NCBI RefSeq assembly: GCF_022965805.1 | Contig: NC_133101.1 | Span: 46,890,342 to 46,954,341 of the forward strand | Length of the DNA stretch: 64,000 nt | Direction: 5' to 3' | From: Primulina eburnea | Taxonomy: Eukaryota > Streptophyta > Magnoliopsida > Lamiales > Gesneriaceae | Part shown: positions 22,036 to 36,083 of the stretch, one piece after another | Layout: every line of letters begins with the position of its first letter | How positions within the stretch are numbered: position 1 is the first letter of the stretch | The notes under the pieces: generated by a model | What the model saw: only the letters and a program-made list of their open reading frames with translations | Told to the model about the DNA's origin: nothing | Databases searched by the model: none | Position numbers and translations under genes: made by a program

Positions 22036-25000
22036 ATTGATAGATACAGGTGCTTCTCATACATTTATTTCTGAGAAATTTGCATTGATTCATGCATTGC
22101 TTGTTGAGTCATTATCTGCTATAGTATATGTCTCTTATCTTTTGGGGAAAGGTTTGATATCCATGAATTCGGTTAAACATTGTATGCTATAGTATGACGG
22201 GCATGAGATTGAGTTAGATTGTATTGTACTTGGGTTATCTGATTTTGACTGTATTATTGGTATCGATATGCTGACCAAGTACAGAGCTATCGTTGATTGT
22301 TTCCATAAGATTGTACGATTCAGACCTGATATGGCTGATGGATGGAAATTCTATGGTAAGGGTTCTAGAGCTAGAATTCCTTTGATATCTGTTATGTCTA
22401 TGACTCGATTATTACAGAAAGGAGCAGAGGGATTCCTTGTCTATTCAGTAGATATACTGAAGTCGAGTCCATCATTGGCAGACCTGCCAGTGGTATGCGA
22501 GTTTGCTGACGTCTTCCCAGATGAGATTCCGGGTATGCCTACAGTCAGAGAGATAGACTTCAGCATTGAATTGGTACCAGGTACAGTTCCTATTTCTAGA
22601 TCTCCGTACAGAATGGCGCCGATTGAAATTAAAGAACTAAAAGAGCAGTTATAAGATTTATTGGCCAAGGGGTACATCAGACCGAGGGTTTCTCCTTATA
22701 GTGCTCCATTACTGTTTGTGAGAAAGAAAGACGATTAAATGAGACTCTACATTGATTACCGTCAACTGAACAAGGCTACGGTAAAGAACAAATATCCTTT
22801 GCCTCGTATCGATGATTTATTTGATCACTTGCAGGTTCTTCTTTTTATTCCAAGATCGATCTGAGATCTGGATATAATCAGCTGAGAGTCAGAGATTCTG
22901 AATCTCGAAGACAGCGTTCAGAACCAAGTATGGACATTATAAGTTTATTGTCATGCCGTTTGGTTTGACGAATGCTCCAGCTGTGTTTCTGGGTTTGATG
23001 AACCGTGTGTTTTAGAAGCATCTTGATGATTTTGTGATTATTTTACATGGATGATACTTTGATATATTGGAAGAATATGATTGATCGTACTGAACATTTG
23101 AGGATTGTTTTGAGAACTCTGACGGCTGAAAAACTGTATGCTTAACTATCGAAATGTGAGTTTTGGTTGAGACAGGTTGTATTTCTGGGTCACATCATAT
23201 CTGGAGATGGTATATCTGTTGATCCCAGTAAGGTTGAGGCTGTGATCTGTTGGCCAAGACCGATATCTGTACCAGAAATACACAGTTTTATGGGTTTAGC
23301 ATGATATTACCTGATGATTCATCAAATATTTTTCCATTATTGCTAAACCTATTACGCAGCTGACTCAGAAGAATGCTCCATTTGTTTGGTCAGAGGAGTG
23401 TGAGTCCAGTTTCTTAGAGTTGAAGAAGAGGTTAACCAGTGCTCCGGTATTGACTATCCCATCAGGTATTAGTGATTTTATTGTTTATTGTGACGCTTCT
23501 CACAGAGGATTGGGTTGTGTTCTGATGCAGCGAGGTCATGTTATCGCTTATGCCTTGAGACTGTTGAAGCCGCATGAGACTCGCTACCCAATTCATGATC
23601 TTGAATTGGCTACCATCGTCTTTGCACTGAAGATATGGCGACACCACTTATACGATGAGAAATTTGAGATTTGTTCTAATCATAAAAGCTTGAAGTATCT
23701 GTTTTCACAGTCAGAGCTGAATATGAGGCAGCGAAGATGGCTTGATTTGCTTAAAGATTTTGATTGTGAAATCAAGTACTATCCGGGAAAATCGAATGCA
23801 GCAGCTGATGCACTGAGTCGAAAGGTAATTTCTTTATCCTTATCGACGATTGGTGTTATGAATTTGATTGAAGATTGTTGTTTGTCTAGATTAGTAATTG
23901 AGGCAGATTGTAAACCGCTGAGATTATATGTTGTTCAAGTCGAACCAGAGCTGATTTTGAGAATTAAAGTGGCTCGGAAAGTTGATCAGAACGTGCAGAA
24001 CTCGATTGCAATGATCAGAGCAGGGCATCGATCAGAATATCAGGTTCGTGACAGTGTTTGTATGTGAATAATCGTCATATTGTGCCAGATGTTTCATATT
24101 TGAAACTAGATATTGTCAGAAGTGCGTAGCTATCGATTCGGTATTCATCCTGGTAGCAGAAAAATGTATAATGATTTGAAAAGACAGTTTTGGTGGAAAC
24201 AAATGAAAGCTGATATTGCCAAGTTTGTATCCAAATATCTGAATTGCCAACAGGTGAAAGCCGAAAGAAAGAAACCAGGAGGGCTGTTACAGAGTTTGTC
24301 TATTCCTGAATGGAAATGTGATCACATTTCTACGGATTTTGTGACGAAACTACCACGTTCCTCCCGAGGTTGTGATGCGATTTGGGTTGTGATTGAGAGA
24401 TTGACCAAATCTGCATGTTTTATTCCATACAAGATGATGTATAGACACGACCAGATGGCAGAGATTTATGTCACAGAAGTGGTCAGATTGCACGGAGTGC
24501 TGAAGTCGATTGTATCATACCGTGATCCTCGGTTTACTTCGCACTTTTGGCACAGTTTGCAGCAAGCTCTATGTACGAAGTTACATCTGAGTACCGCATA
24601 TCATCCTCAGACCGACGGACAGTTAGAGCGGACTATCCAGACACTGGAAGATATGCTTAGAGCTGTAGTGCTATATTTTGGCACTACTTGGAAAGATTCT
24701 TTGCCCCTTTGTGAATTTTCATACAACAACAACTATCAGACGAGTATAGATATGGCTCCATTTGAAGCGTTGTACGGCAAGAAGTGCAGATCCCCTCTTT
24801 GTTAGGATGATATCTCCGAGGTACCTAAAGTGGGACCTGATATGATCCAAGAAATGACAGAAAAAATGAAGCTGATTCAGAAGAGAATGAAGACAGCTCA
24901 AGACAGACAGGCCAAATAAGCCAATGTTCGACGTAGACCGTTGGTATTTTGGGCAGGAGACAGAGTATTTTTGAAGATTTCTCCTTTCTGAGGCGTTGTC

Positions 25001-25372
25001 AGATTTGGCAACAAAGGTAAGTTGTCTCCACGATATATTGGGCCGTACGAGATTCTTGAGAAGATAGGAGATCGTGCCTATCGACTCGTATTACCGCCTT
25101 CTTTATCTGGAATACATGATGTCTTTCATGTATTGTTATTGCGGAAGTATATTCCCGATGCTTCACATATTATTCAGCCAGATAAGGCCGAACTTGATGA
25201 GACACTGAGTTACTTCGAGAAGCCGATCCAGAATCTCGATCGTAAAGAAAAGCAGCTCAGAACGAAGACTATTCCAATTGTTAAGATTCAGTGGAGTCAT
25301 AATGGCATCGAATAAGCTACCTAGGAGGCTGAGTCAGATATGAGACAGAGATTCCCAGAGTTATTTTATTGA
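22036..25372 (+). pseudogene. Element B pol, heavily decayed
   Basis: Protease starts at LIDTGASHTF (22036). RT motifs run from about 22540 to 23400 with several stops and frameshifts; the catalytic box is still FMDD-like near 23048. RNase H is open at 23420-24067. Integrase is open at 24113-24805, but the second catalytic Asp (SDRD in relatives) is Tyr (24518-24520). The SH3/chromodomain tail (25022-25315) ends near TGA 25370-25372. The protein is closer in sequence to element E than to family A. It cannot be active. Confidence 0.88.
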
Positions 25373-25468
25373 TGTGAGTTTTTTATTCAGCTTCTGTTAT
25401 ACATTTCTTTCCGATATGATTTGATTGCATGTGATTTCGGGGATGAAATCGTATCTTGGGGGAAGAAA

Positions 25469-26204
25469 TGTAATGCCCGAGATTTTGATTATTGTAATCT
25501 AAAATTATTTATTGATAATTTATGTGATTATAGACGGAAAAGATCAGACCAGGAAAGACGAGAGAAGACGTGAATTATGTGTGAGGTCTGAACCCCTCGC
25601 GCATATGCGCGAGCGAGCAGGGCGCATATGCGCGAGGTAGGCAGAGAACCTCGCGCAGATGCACGAAGGGTCTGCATGCATATGCGCGAGCATGTGTAGC
25701 CGAGACCAGTAGGTCTGGCGCATATGCCCCGAGGAGGGTCGTTCATATGCGCGAGACAGTGCAGCAAGAATATGAAGCCGTCTCCATCATGCGAAAGATC
25801 CGCCTGTCCAATCTTCGATCCGAAAATAGTACATTGTTCCTCACGACAAAGACTTCAACTAGCGTAAGTTTTACTACGTTTTGTTATGATTTGAAAATAT
25901 AATATTAAAAGAATCAGATATGATTAATATATGGTGTTCTTGAGATAGTAGACATCATATAATCGAAACCAGATTGAAGAGCGGATACCGTATTAAATTA
26001 TCATGATTTTTTAGAGTTGATTTGATTGATATAATACAGATTTGGTATCAGATTATGTTTATTGATTGATTCAGAGTTATTGGAATTGGTATATACTGAT
26101 TTTGTGTTACCGATATTTCAAGATTGTGCAGTTATGCTATTGAAACAGAATTAGATTGAGTTCTGAATTATCCAGTATTGATTTGAGTGGTATATTGATA
26201 TTGT
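25469..26204 (+). repeat. Element B 3' LTR, left part
   Basis: Starts TGTAATGCCCG after a G-rich polypurine tract. It is interrupted at about 26204 in the segment GATATTGT that continues without break in the 5' LTR (near 19757). Contains the palindrome cluster at 25594-25757. Confidence 0.85.
25594..25757. repeat. CGCGCATATGCGCG palindrome cluster (LTR B)
   Basis: CTCGCGCATATGCGCGAG and partial copies occur at least six times in 165 bp, about 125-290 bp into the LTR. Only one copy remains in the shortened 5' LTR (19637-19655). Confidence 0.85.
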
Positions 26205-26207
26205 ACT

Positions 26208-29200
26208 TATAAAGGCCTAAAAATCCTTACTTAGAAAATTTGCGGTAAATTTAAAATTTTTCTTTTAAAATAAATGGAGTGCCTCATTCATACAAAAAAC
26301 TGATAAAATGTTTAACGTTCAAAATAGCAGCGGAAAAAATTATTACTTGCCAAAATAACAAGTTAAAGTATTCAACAACTGATAAAATATTTGAGCATAA
26401 AAAAAATAGCAAGTGCTGAAACTGAGGTCCTCGGGTACCAGTACTGCCGACCCAAGCTAGCTCACTGGTTCCCGCCCTCGATCCCGACATCATCAGTACC
26501 TACAACAATCAAGTCTAGTGAGTCTAAAGACTCAACATGCATATATCGTAAATAACGAGTAAATAATATAGTAAAATTTGCATGGGATAAAAATATTATG
26601 TCATGAGGCAAACGTGAAAATAACTTGTCATGAGCAATTATAATACGTGCATAACTAAACTGAAAAATCATAGTCAAAATGTTTGCTCCTTGGAGCCCTG
26701 TACTAAAATAGCTTGTAATAATTTTCTGGTGAGATTATGGTCTACGCAAGTGGTCCCTGAACTGAACTAAACTGAGCTGACCGATACTGGGGACCGGACC
26801 GATAACTGGTGACCGGATTTACGTCTGATCAGACTACTTTCACATTATATTGGGTGAAACAACTGAATTGACCGGTAACTGGTGACCGGATTTAATATTG
26901 ATAGTAAAGTGACCACAAGCAATATCGCATAAATCTCAAAATTTGTATTTTTCTTTGCACGTAATATAATTAATAACCGAATTAAATATCCTGTACTAAT
27001 TTTACTGAATGGATTGGATCGCTCCCAGGCTCGCTGCAACCTAAATATGCCATGAAAAATATGCAACAGCTTTTACTTGACCAAACTATGCAATTAAATC
27101 CAAAACTGAGACAAGTGCGCCTCCAACTTCGTATTTAATCATGACTCCGTGCCAACCCGAAACAACACCGAACCATCAAGTAGTCATGATTAAAATACGC
27201 CTAAAATGATGAAACAATGCTCCTAAAATAGTTAGGGTCGAAATCTAGGTGAATGGAGGCCAAAACATGAAACGCTCTTTCGAGAGTCAATTTGGCACAT
27301 CACACCGTAAATTCTCATAGGACCTCAAAAATGATCTGAATCACGAACTGGTAAAAAACATGGCCTTCCTAAATCAATGAGGCACCGTCCAGTCCAAGGC
27401 TATAGGCTAAAAGCCAACCAAGAACTCGAACGAGCCCCTGAACCATCACAGCAAGTTGTTATCCACAAAATATAGCAACTGTGCTTAGGTTTCTTGCGTC
27501 GTTTTCGAGACTACCGGCCATTGGGGCTTGAGCCACCGACTAGAGACTCTTACCAACATCCCAAGGAATGATTTGAACCATGGATATGGGCCCTAGACCA
27601 GCCACAATTTGCACCACACCAGCACCAATCCGAAACGTTCACTCGAGAGCACCGTTGCATGCGCGTGAGGTGTTTTGCTTTGATTGCTGTCTCGAGTCGT
27701 CCAGTGGCCATTTGATTGACCATGGCACGATCTAGACATCTTGGGTATGGTATGAACCGTGGCTAAGGACCATAGGCCAACCAAGATCCACACCATTCCA
27801 CCAAAATTTCGAATACACATGCTGTACAAGTGAGAAGCCGAAATGGGGAAGGGGTTGTTCTTGCGTTTTTAATTAAAAACCGATTAACCATGGACCTAGC
27901 CACCAAAAGGGCGACTTAGTCACATCATAGACATGCTAGGGAAGTGATCTAAACATGGCTATAGGCCTTGTGGCAGCCATGATTAGATTCATTCCCTATA
28001 TGACAGCAACACAGAATTTCGAAAAGCTCAATTGGACAAGAGGTGGAGTTGCTGTCATTTTCGTGTTTTCCAGCGTGCATGGGATTAAATGAATGGACCA
28101 ACATGCTCCTAATGCATCCTATTACATGTCTAGATGTCGCCTTAGGAGCCTGGAATCGAGCCAATACCTAAAATCCACAAAACAAAGCAAACCGTGAAAC
28201 TGCATAATGAAAGTCGAAATCTGCATGTCTGTTTTCTGAAAATTTCTGATGTATTTCGGTTTTTGCCACAGAAATAATGATCATGCAATGAAAATAAATG
28301 ATATTATGACTTGATTGAAGAGTCATGGAAGAATATATGCATGCCTGGTTTCGTTTGAAAGAAAAACGAAAGAATGATACGATTCGGCGCGGATGAGGTG
28401 GAGCGCTTTCTTTTCTACCTTTATTCTTACTCGATTTGTCTCTCTTGTTTCCTACTGAATTCTCACGGTTTTTAGCTCTGAATTTCTCTCAGATTTCGAG
28501 CAAGGGAGGGGAATGATGGTTAGGAGAGTGAGGGAAATGGTTGCAAGATATAGGGAACAAATCAAGACCAAGTCCCCACCTTTTAAATTTTGAATTTTTG
28601 GTTTGATATCAAATGATTTGTTGGTGTTTGTTGGGGGGTGAAGTGGCTGATTATACCTGATAATCAAGGCTAGGGTAGTGATCTAGCATTGATTAATTAA
28701 GGTGGATAAACTATAAAGGCCTAAAAATCCTTACTTGAAAATTTACGGGAAATTTAAAATTTTATTTTAAAATAAATGGAGTGCCTCATTCATACCAAAA
28801 ACTGATAAAATGTTTAACGTTCAAAATAGCAGCGGAAGAAATTAATACTTGCCAAAATAACAAGTTAAATTATTCAACAACTGATAAAATATTTGAGCAT
28901 CAAAAATAAAATGGCAAGTGCTGAAACTGAGGTCTTCAGGTGCCACTACTACCGACCCAAGCTAGCTCACTGGTCCCCGCCCTCGATCCCGACATCATCA
29001 GTACCTACAACAATCAAGTCTAGTGAGTCTAAGCACTCAACATGCATATATCGTAAATAACGAGTAAATAAATAATAAAGTTTTGCATGTGAGTAAAAAT
29101 ATCATGTCATGAGGCATAATGTAAAGTATCGTGTCAAGATTAATTATAATACGTGCATAGCTGAACTGAAAATCATAGTGAAACTGATTGCTCCTTAGAG

Positions 29201-32200
29201 CCCTGTACTGAAATAGCTTGTAATAATTTTCTGGTGAGATTATGGTCTACGCAAGTGGTCCCTGAACTGAACTAAACTGAGCTGACCGATACTGGGGACC
29301 GGACCAGTAACTGGTGACCGGATTTATGTCTGATCACACTACTGCCACAGTATACTGGGTGAAACAACTGAACTGACCGGTAACTGGTGACCGGATTTAA
29401 TCATGATAGTAAAGTGACCACAAGCAATATCGCATAAATCTCAAAATTTGTATTTTTACACGTAATATAATTAAATAACTGAATTAAATATCATGTACCC
29501 ATTTTACTGAATGGATTGGATCGCTCCCAGGCTCGATGCAAACTAAATATGCCATGAAAAATATGCAATATATTTATGGGACCAAACTATGCAATAACCT
29601 TCAAAAATGTGACAATTACGCCTATCGACTTCGTATTTAATCATGCCTCCGAACCAACCCGAACCAACGCTGAACCATCATGTAGTCATGATTAAAATAC
29701 ACCTAAAATGATAAAATAATGCTCTAAAATGGTGGGGGCCGAAATCTAGGTGAATGGAGGCCAAAAAATGAAACGCATTTTCGAGAGTCAATTTGGCACA
29801 TCGCACCGTAAATTCTCGTACGACCACAAAAATGATCCGAATGACGAACGAAAACATGACCTTCCCAACTTAATGAGGCACTGTCCAGTTCAAGTCCATA
29901 GGCTAAAAGCCAACCGAGAACTCGAACGAGCCATTGAACCGACGCAGCAAGTTGCTGTCCACAAAATACAACAGCTGTGTTATGGTTTTCTTGCGTCGTT
30001 TGCGAGGCTAATGGCCATTGGGGCTTGAACCACCGACCAAAACCTCTTACCAACATCCCAAAGAATGATTTGAACCATGGCTAAGGGACCTAGGCCAGCC
30101 ACAATTCGAAATATTCCAACAACATCAGAAAAGTTCAACCGAGAACACTCATACATGCGTGTGCGGTGTCTTGCTTAGATTGTTGTCTCGTGTCGTTCCA
30201 GTGGCCATTTGATTGACCATGGCACAATCTAGACATCTAGGGGCATGGTATGAACCATGGCTAAGGGCCCTAGGCCAACCAAGATCCACACCATTCCACC
30301 ATTTTCGAAACAAACATGCTGTACAAAGGAAGAAGCCGAAGGGGGTGCTGGGCGACTTAGTCACCATGGACCAAGCCACCAAAAGGGCGACTTCGTCACA
30401 TCTTAGACATGCTAGAGAAGTGATCTAACCATGGCTATAGGCCTTGTGGCAGCCATGATCAGAATCATTTCCTTCATGACTAGCAAAACTGCATTTTTTG
30501 AAAAACAAAAATGGACCAAATGAGGAATTGCTGTCATTTTCTTGCTTTCCAGCGAGCATGGGGTTAAACCAATGGACAAATGAGGTCCTAATGCATCCTA
30601 TTAAATGTATAGACGTCGCCTTGGGAGCCTGGAATCGAACCAATACCTGAAACCGACACAGCAAAGCAACCTGTGAAGAACATCAAGAAAATCGAAAGTC
30701 TGCATGTGTTGTTTTCAGAAAAAATTCTTGAAACATTTCGGTTTTTGGCTATCCAAAACATGATCATGTAATGAAAATAAATGATAATAGGAATTGATTG
30801 AAGAGTCAAGGAAGAATATATGCATGTGTGGTTTCGTTTGAATGAAAAATGAAAGAACGAGACGATCCGGCGCGGAGGAGGTGGAGCACTTTGCTACCAA
30901 GCTTGCTACTAATTTTTTTTCTTCTTAATTCTAGCTATGAAACTCACGATTTTAAGGCTCTGAAAGGACTCTTAATTCGGTGGAGAGGGGACGAGAATGT
31001 TGGTTAAGGGAGTGAGGGAGATGGGTGCAAAATATATGGAACAAATCAAGACCAAGTCTCCCCCTTTTTGAAATTTAAATTCTTGTTTGATATCAAATGA
31101 GTTGTTGGATGACTCTAGAAGGTGGTGACCGAAATCCTCATGCTTTCTAGACTAGGATAATGCTCAATAACTAATTAATTAAGGTGGATCAAGAATTAAA
31201 AAGATTAGTATGCTAACTCAACAAAGAATGGGTCAAAGGTGAGTTGGCAAGTCCTTGTTTAATCTACTAAGGGGGGTGGCCGCATTCTTCAATAAAAATG
31301 AAGGGAATTTATTTTCTAACTAGTAAATTTATAACCCTTAAAAGCCTCACTAATCCTTTAATTAATTTAGTGAACTAACCCCTTAATTAAGGAACTTAAA
31401 TAAATTTATTTTCTACTCACCTCAAGTAACTTAAATAATTCCTTAAACTTCCTTTTTTTAACTTAAATGAACTTACTTGCTAACTAAAATAAATTATGGA
31501 TATATTTTCTGAATCTTAAATTTTATCTCTAAACTCCAACTCCAGTCCGGCCTCACTGAATTAACTGAAATGATAAAAATCAAACTGCTGCATGAAATAA
31601 TTAACTTAAGGAAAATCATTTAAATACTAATGAAATAAAATCATTACAAGAATTATACATGGCTTATACGTAGTCTAAGTTACGGGTTCTACATATATAA
31701 TTAAAAAGGTTAGCAAGCTAGACTAACATAGAATGGGTCAAAGGTGAGTTGGCATATAATTGCTTATTCCACTAAGGAGTGGCCGAAAAATTCACTAACA
31801 AATGGATGGGAATTATTTTCTAACTAGTAAATTTATAACCCTTAAAAGACTCACTAATCCTTTAATTAATTTAGTGAATTAATCCCTTAATTATTGGAAC
31901 TTAAATGAACTTATTTCCTACTCACCTCAAAATAAATCCTCAAACCTCCTTTTTAACTTAAATCAACTACTTGCTATCTAAAATAAATTCTGGAAATATT
32001 TTCTGATTCTTAAATTCTATCTCAAAACTCCAACTCCAGTCCGGCCTCACTGAAATAACTGGAAGAATAAAATTTAAACTTCTGAAATAAAATAATTAAC
32101 TTTACAGAAAGGCACTTTAAATACTCATGCAATAAAATCAATTTACTTTAAAATATTAGAATTATGCATGGCTTATACGTAGTCTAAGTTACGGGTTCTA

Positions 32201-32202
32201 CA
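26208..32202 (-). repeat. A' 3' LTR, split by a nested LTR
   Basis: The two parts (26208-28711, and 31694-32202) add to about 3.0 kb, the same as the intact solo LTR between them. The left part ends at GGTGGAT and the right part resumes at AATTAAAAAGG, which are adjacent in the solo LTR near 31187-31205. The 5' end (TGTAGAACCCG on the minus strand) is at 32202. Confidence 0.83.
28712..31693 (-). repeat. Solo LTR of family A' nested in the A' LTR
   Basis: 2982 bp from TGTAGAACCCG (31693, minus strand) to ...CTTTATA (28712). No internal domain is attached. The 3' terminus reads TA, not CA, in both A' LTRs. Flanking pentamers (TAAAC and TATAT) do not match, so no clear target duplication. Confidence 0.78.
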
Positions 32203-32237
32203 ATCCTTCCCCCTTAAAAGAAATTTCGTCCTCGAAA

Positions 32238-35200
32238 TTAAGACTCACCAAATAACTCGGGGTAGCGACTTCTCATCTCCGGCTCAGACTCCCACGTAGC
32301 TTCCTCCTCTGAATGGTTGAGCCATTTGACTTTGACTCGCCTAACCAGCTTGTTCCGAAGCTTCTTCTCCTGCTTGTCTAGAATCTGCACTGGCCTCTCC
32401 TCATAAGATAGGTTCGGAGTAAGCTGCAACGGCTCAAAGTTCAAGACATGCGAAAGATTCGCCATCTACTTCCTCAGCATCGAGACGTGGAACACATTGT
32501 GTACTCCGGCCAGATTCGGCGGAAGAGCCACACGATAAGCTAGCGTCCCAACTCTGTCAAGGATCTCAAACGGTCCAATAAATCTCGGACTGAGCTTCCC
32601 TTTCTTCCCAAATCTCATGACACCCTTCATAGGTTTCACCTTCACAAAAACATGATCGCCCACTGCAAACTCTAAATCTCTCCTCCGCTGATCGGCATAA
32701 CTCTTCTGTCGACTCTGAGCAGTCCTCATCCTATCACGGATCTTGGATACTACATCTGCAGCCTGCTGAATAATCTCTGTACCCAATTCTGCTCTCTCTC
32801 CTACTTCATCCCAATGAACAGGAGATCTGCACTTGCGGCCATACAGTGCTTCATACGGAGCCATACCAATAGAAGACTGGAAGCTGTTGTTATAGGTGAA
32901 CTCAACCATTGGCAAGTTCGACTCCCAACTCGCAGAGAAATCAACGACGCAAGCACGGAGAAGATCCTCCAAAATCTGAATGACTCACTCCGACTGCCCA
33001 TCTGTCTGCGGATGGAAAGCTGTGCTAAACAGCAACTTCGTACCCATAGTCGAATGCAAACTCTTCCAAAACGAGGAAGTGAATCTGGAATCTCTGTCAG
33101 ACACGATAGAAACTGGAATACCATGGAGCCGGACTATCTCCCGAATATACAACTTTTCATATTGAACCATGGTGAAAGTCGTCTTAGTAGGCAAGAAGTG
33201 CGCTTTTGGTAAGACGATCTACAATCACCCAGATAGCATTTGATCCTCTAACTGACTTCGGCAAACCGGTCACAAAGTCCATGGTGACATTCTCCCACTT
33301 CCACTCGGGAATAGGAAGTGGCTTGAGCAAACCTGCTGGTCTCTGATGCTCGGCCTTCACTAACTGGAAAGTCAGACACTCAGATACAAATCGTCTGATG
33401 TCTTTCTTCATCCCAGGCCACCAATACAAAAGCTGCAGATCTTTGTACATCTTCGTACTCCCTGGATGAATGGAGTACGAGGACATGTGGGCTTCTGATA
33501 GAATATCTGCTCGGATAGAATCACTGCTAGGAACCCATATCTTTTCTCGGTATCTCACAATACCATCGCTGACTGAATACAAGACACTGCCCTTGGCCTC
33601 ATCTCTCTGCTTCCACTTGGCCAACTGCTCATCTGATGACTGACCACTGGGAATACGGTCCAGAAGGGAAGACTGAATGGTCAAGGTAGATAGACGGGGA
33701 ACTCTACCTCGAGGATAAGTCTCTAGATCAATCCTCTGCATCTCAGTTTGAAGAGGTCTCTGAATCGCCAAATGAGCCATCACTGCTACTTTTCTACTCA
33801 ATGCATCCGCAACTACATTAGCTTTACCCGGGTGGTAGCTAATGTCACAATCATAGTCCTTCACAAGCTCCAACCAACGCCTCTGACGCATATTCAGCTC
33901 CTTCTGCGTAAAGAAATATTTGAGGCTCTTGTGGTCGGTAAAGATCTGACACTTCTCTCCATACAGATAGTGCCTCCAAATCTTCAGTGCAAAAACTACG
34001 GCAGCCAACTCTAGATCATGGGTAGGGTAGTTCTTCTCATGGATTTTCAGCTGTCGAGAAGCATATGCTATCACCTTCCCATGTTGCATCAATACTGCAC
34101 CAAGACCGAGCTTCGAAGCATCGGTATACAGAACAAACTCACCGAGCCCTGACGGCATGGCCAAAACTGGTGCTGAGGTAAGAGCTTGCTTCAAAGTACG
34201 AAGCTCTTCTGACACTCCTCGCTCCAAAAAAATTTCACATTCTTCTTGGTCAGTGCTGTGAGTGGAACTGCAATCGAGGAGAATCCCTTAATGAACTTCC
34301 GATAATATCCTGCTAAGCCAAGAAAACTGCGGATCTCCGATGCATTCTGCGGCACAACCCAATCTCTGACTGCTGCAACTTTCGCTGGGTCTACCTCAAT
34401 GCCACAGCTGGAAACAATGTGGCCTAAGAACGCCACCTTCTCTAACCAGAATTCGCATTTACTGAACTTTGCAAATAATTTGTGCTTCTACAATGTCTGC
34501 AACACTATGGTCAGATGCCTGCTGTGATCCTCCTGATTCTTGGAGTAGACGACAATGTTGTCTATGAACACTATCACAAAATGATCGAGGTACGGCTAAA
34601 ATACAAGATTCATGAGATCCATGAAGATCACTGGCGCATTCGTCAAACCGAACGGTATCACAAGGAACTCGTAGTGACCATAACGAGTCCTGAAAGCAGT
34701 CTTGGAAACATCAGCATCTCTCACCCTCAACTGGTGATAACCGGAACGCAGATCAATCTTGGAGAAAATCGAAGCTCCCTGCAACTGGTCAAACATATCC
34801 TCAATCCTCGGAAGTGGGTATTTATTCTTCACTGTAACCCGGTTCAACTCCCAATAGTTAATACAAAGTCTCATAGAGCCATCTTCTTCTTAACAAACAA
34901 GACTGGCGCGCCCCAAGGTGAGAAACTAGGGCGAATGAACTCCTTGTCGAGAAGTTCCTGTATATGCTTCTTAAGCTCTGCCATCTCTGTCGGTGCAAGT
35001 CGGTACGGCGCTTTCGAAATCGGGACTATACCTGGCATAAGCTCGATAGAAAACTCCACTTCTCTCTCAGGTGGCATACCAGAGACGTCCTCAGGAAAAA
35101 CGTCTAAGAAGTCTCTAACAATCGGAACATCTGAAGCTGACTGACTGGGTGCCTCAGGGAAAGATATAAAAGTGGCTAAAAATGCCCGACACCCTCTATG

Positions 35201-35613
35201 CATGAGCTTCCTAGCCTGGACATAAGGAATAATGCGCGGTAAAGGAAAGTACATGTCCGGCTTGAATAAGAACTGAGTCATTCCAGGCGGTCGGACTAGA
35301 ACTGATCTCCGCTGGAAGTCAATCAAAACTCTATTCCGCAATAGCCAATCCATCCCTAGAATGATGTCAAACTCTGGCATCGGCAACACTATAAGATCCG
35401 CATAGACAAGATTTCCATGGAGCTCAAGATCTATGTCTCGTATCACATTGGTGGCTGCCATCTCTTCGCCTGAAGGAAACACTACTGAATAGGCTATATC
35501 TAGCCCGATGGTCTTGACTTTGAGGAAATTGGCAGAGACCTCCGAAATAAATGAGTGGGTAGCCCCTTTATCTATCAGGGCTTTGGTAGCTGAGCCAGCT
35601 ATCAAAATTCTCC
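32238..35613 (-). pseudogene. A' pol, broken, with lost catalytic residues
   Basis: Same domain order as family A pol: protease near 35570, RT 35000-34480, RNase H 34150-33780, integrase 33480-32700, SH3/chromodomain tail to 32238. Lesions: a stop between RT blocks near 34490, frameshifts near 34210 and 33200, TGA near 32983, and a stop before 32466. Two active-site changes are visible: the protease triad reads DKG, not DSG (Lys codon 35567-35569), and the RT box reads FIDN, not FIDD (Asn codon 34557-34559). The serine codons retained where family A has TGA show that those stops are specific to the array. Confidence 0.9.
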
Positions 35614-35781
35614 CTGAAAGTTCGGAACACTAAGCTGACCCCAAATAATCACAAGAGTTAAACTTATAGGCATGCAAAGGTCACAATTCTTCTATCTTAA
35701 TCCCACAAATAATACTGAGTAGAGCATGCAATCCTATCGCAATTCTAAGTTTAAAATCTAAATCCCGATTCCCAAAACATT
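35614..35781 (-). other. Remnant of the gag-pol intron-like segment in A'
   Basis: On the minus strand it matches the 3' two thirds of 6384-6582 (shared GGGAATCGGGATTTAG) and ends in TTTCAG before the protease exon. Its 5' part, with the end of gag, was removed by a deletion. Confidence 0.7.
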
Positions 35782-36083
35782 GTGATACGGCCTCTTGTGC
35801 TGATGTTGATGCTGCTGAGGAGGAGGGCAGTGTGGTACCTGGATTGGGCGCTTGCCCAGGCGGTCTCTCTCTATATCACGCTGATCCTGCTCTGCGGCTA
35901 GAGCTTTGGAGACAGCGACCATGTAAGAAGTAGGGTCAGACACCCTAACATCACAGCACAAGATCGGCCGTAAACCCACCAAGAAATGCATCAACTTGGC
36001 TTTAGCATCATTCGCGATAAGGGGGCACGAAATGACAACCCCTCTCAAACTTACGAATGAACTCCATAACTGACAGATCTCCC
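35782..36083 (-). pseudogene. A' Gag fragment
   Basis: It covers the middle of Gag: the RKFERG motif (in another frame near 36050), then IANDAKAKLMHFLVGLRPIL and the start of the Gln/His-rich linker. A deletion running into the intron-like segment removed the zinc knuckle. The upstream end at 36083 abuts a family C LTR. Non-functional. Confidence 0.83.

Larger units (their letters stand above)
19539..26204 (+). mobile_element. Ty3/gypsy element B, decayed
   Basis: 5' LTR 19539-20625, primer site 20631-20642, gag and pol remnants, polypurine tract 25456-25468, 3' LTR from 25469. The 3' LTR is cut near 26204 by the reversed element A'; its remaining part is not found beyond A'. The Pol motifs and chromodomain-like tail again suggest Tekay/Del. 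Many stops and frameshifts show it is older than the family A array. Confidence 0.9.
26208..36083 (-). mobile_element. Divergent family A element (A'), reversed, truncated
   Basis: On the minus strand, gag (truncated at 36083), part of the intron-like segment, pol, polypurine tract (32203-32220) and a 3' LTR. The 3' LTR is split in two (32202-31694 and 28711-26208) by a solo LTR of the same family. The 5' LTR, primer site and start of gag are missing. It lies inside the 3' LTR of element B. Confidence 0.88.

Noticed and set aside
25594..25757. Palindrome cluster as a CRISPR array
   Set aside because: Spacers vary in length, repeats are degenerate palindromes of 14-18 bp, the setting is a plant LTR, and there are no cas genes.
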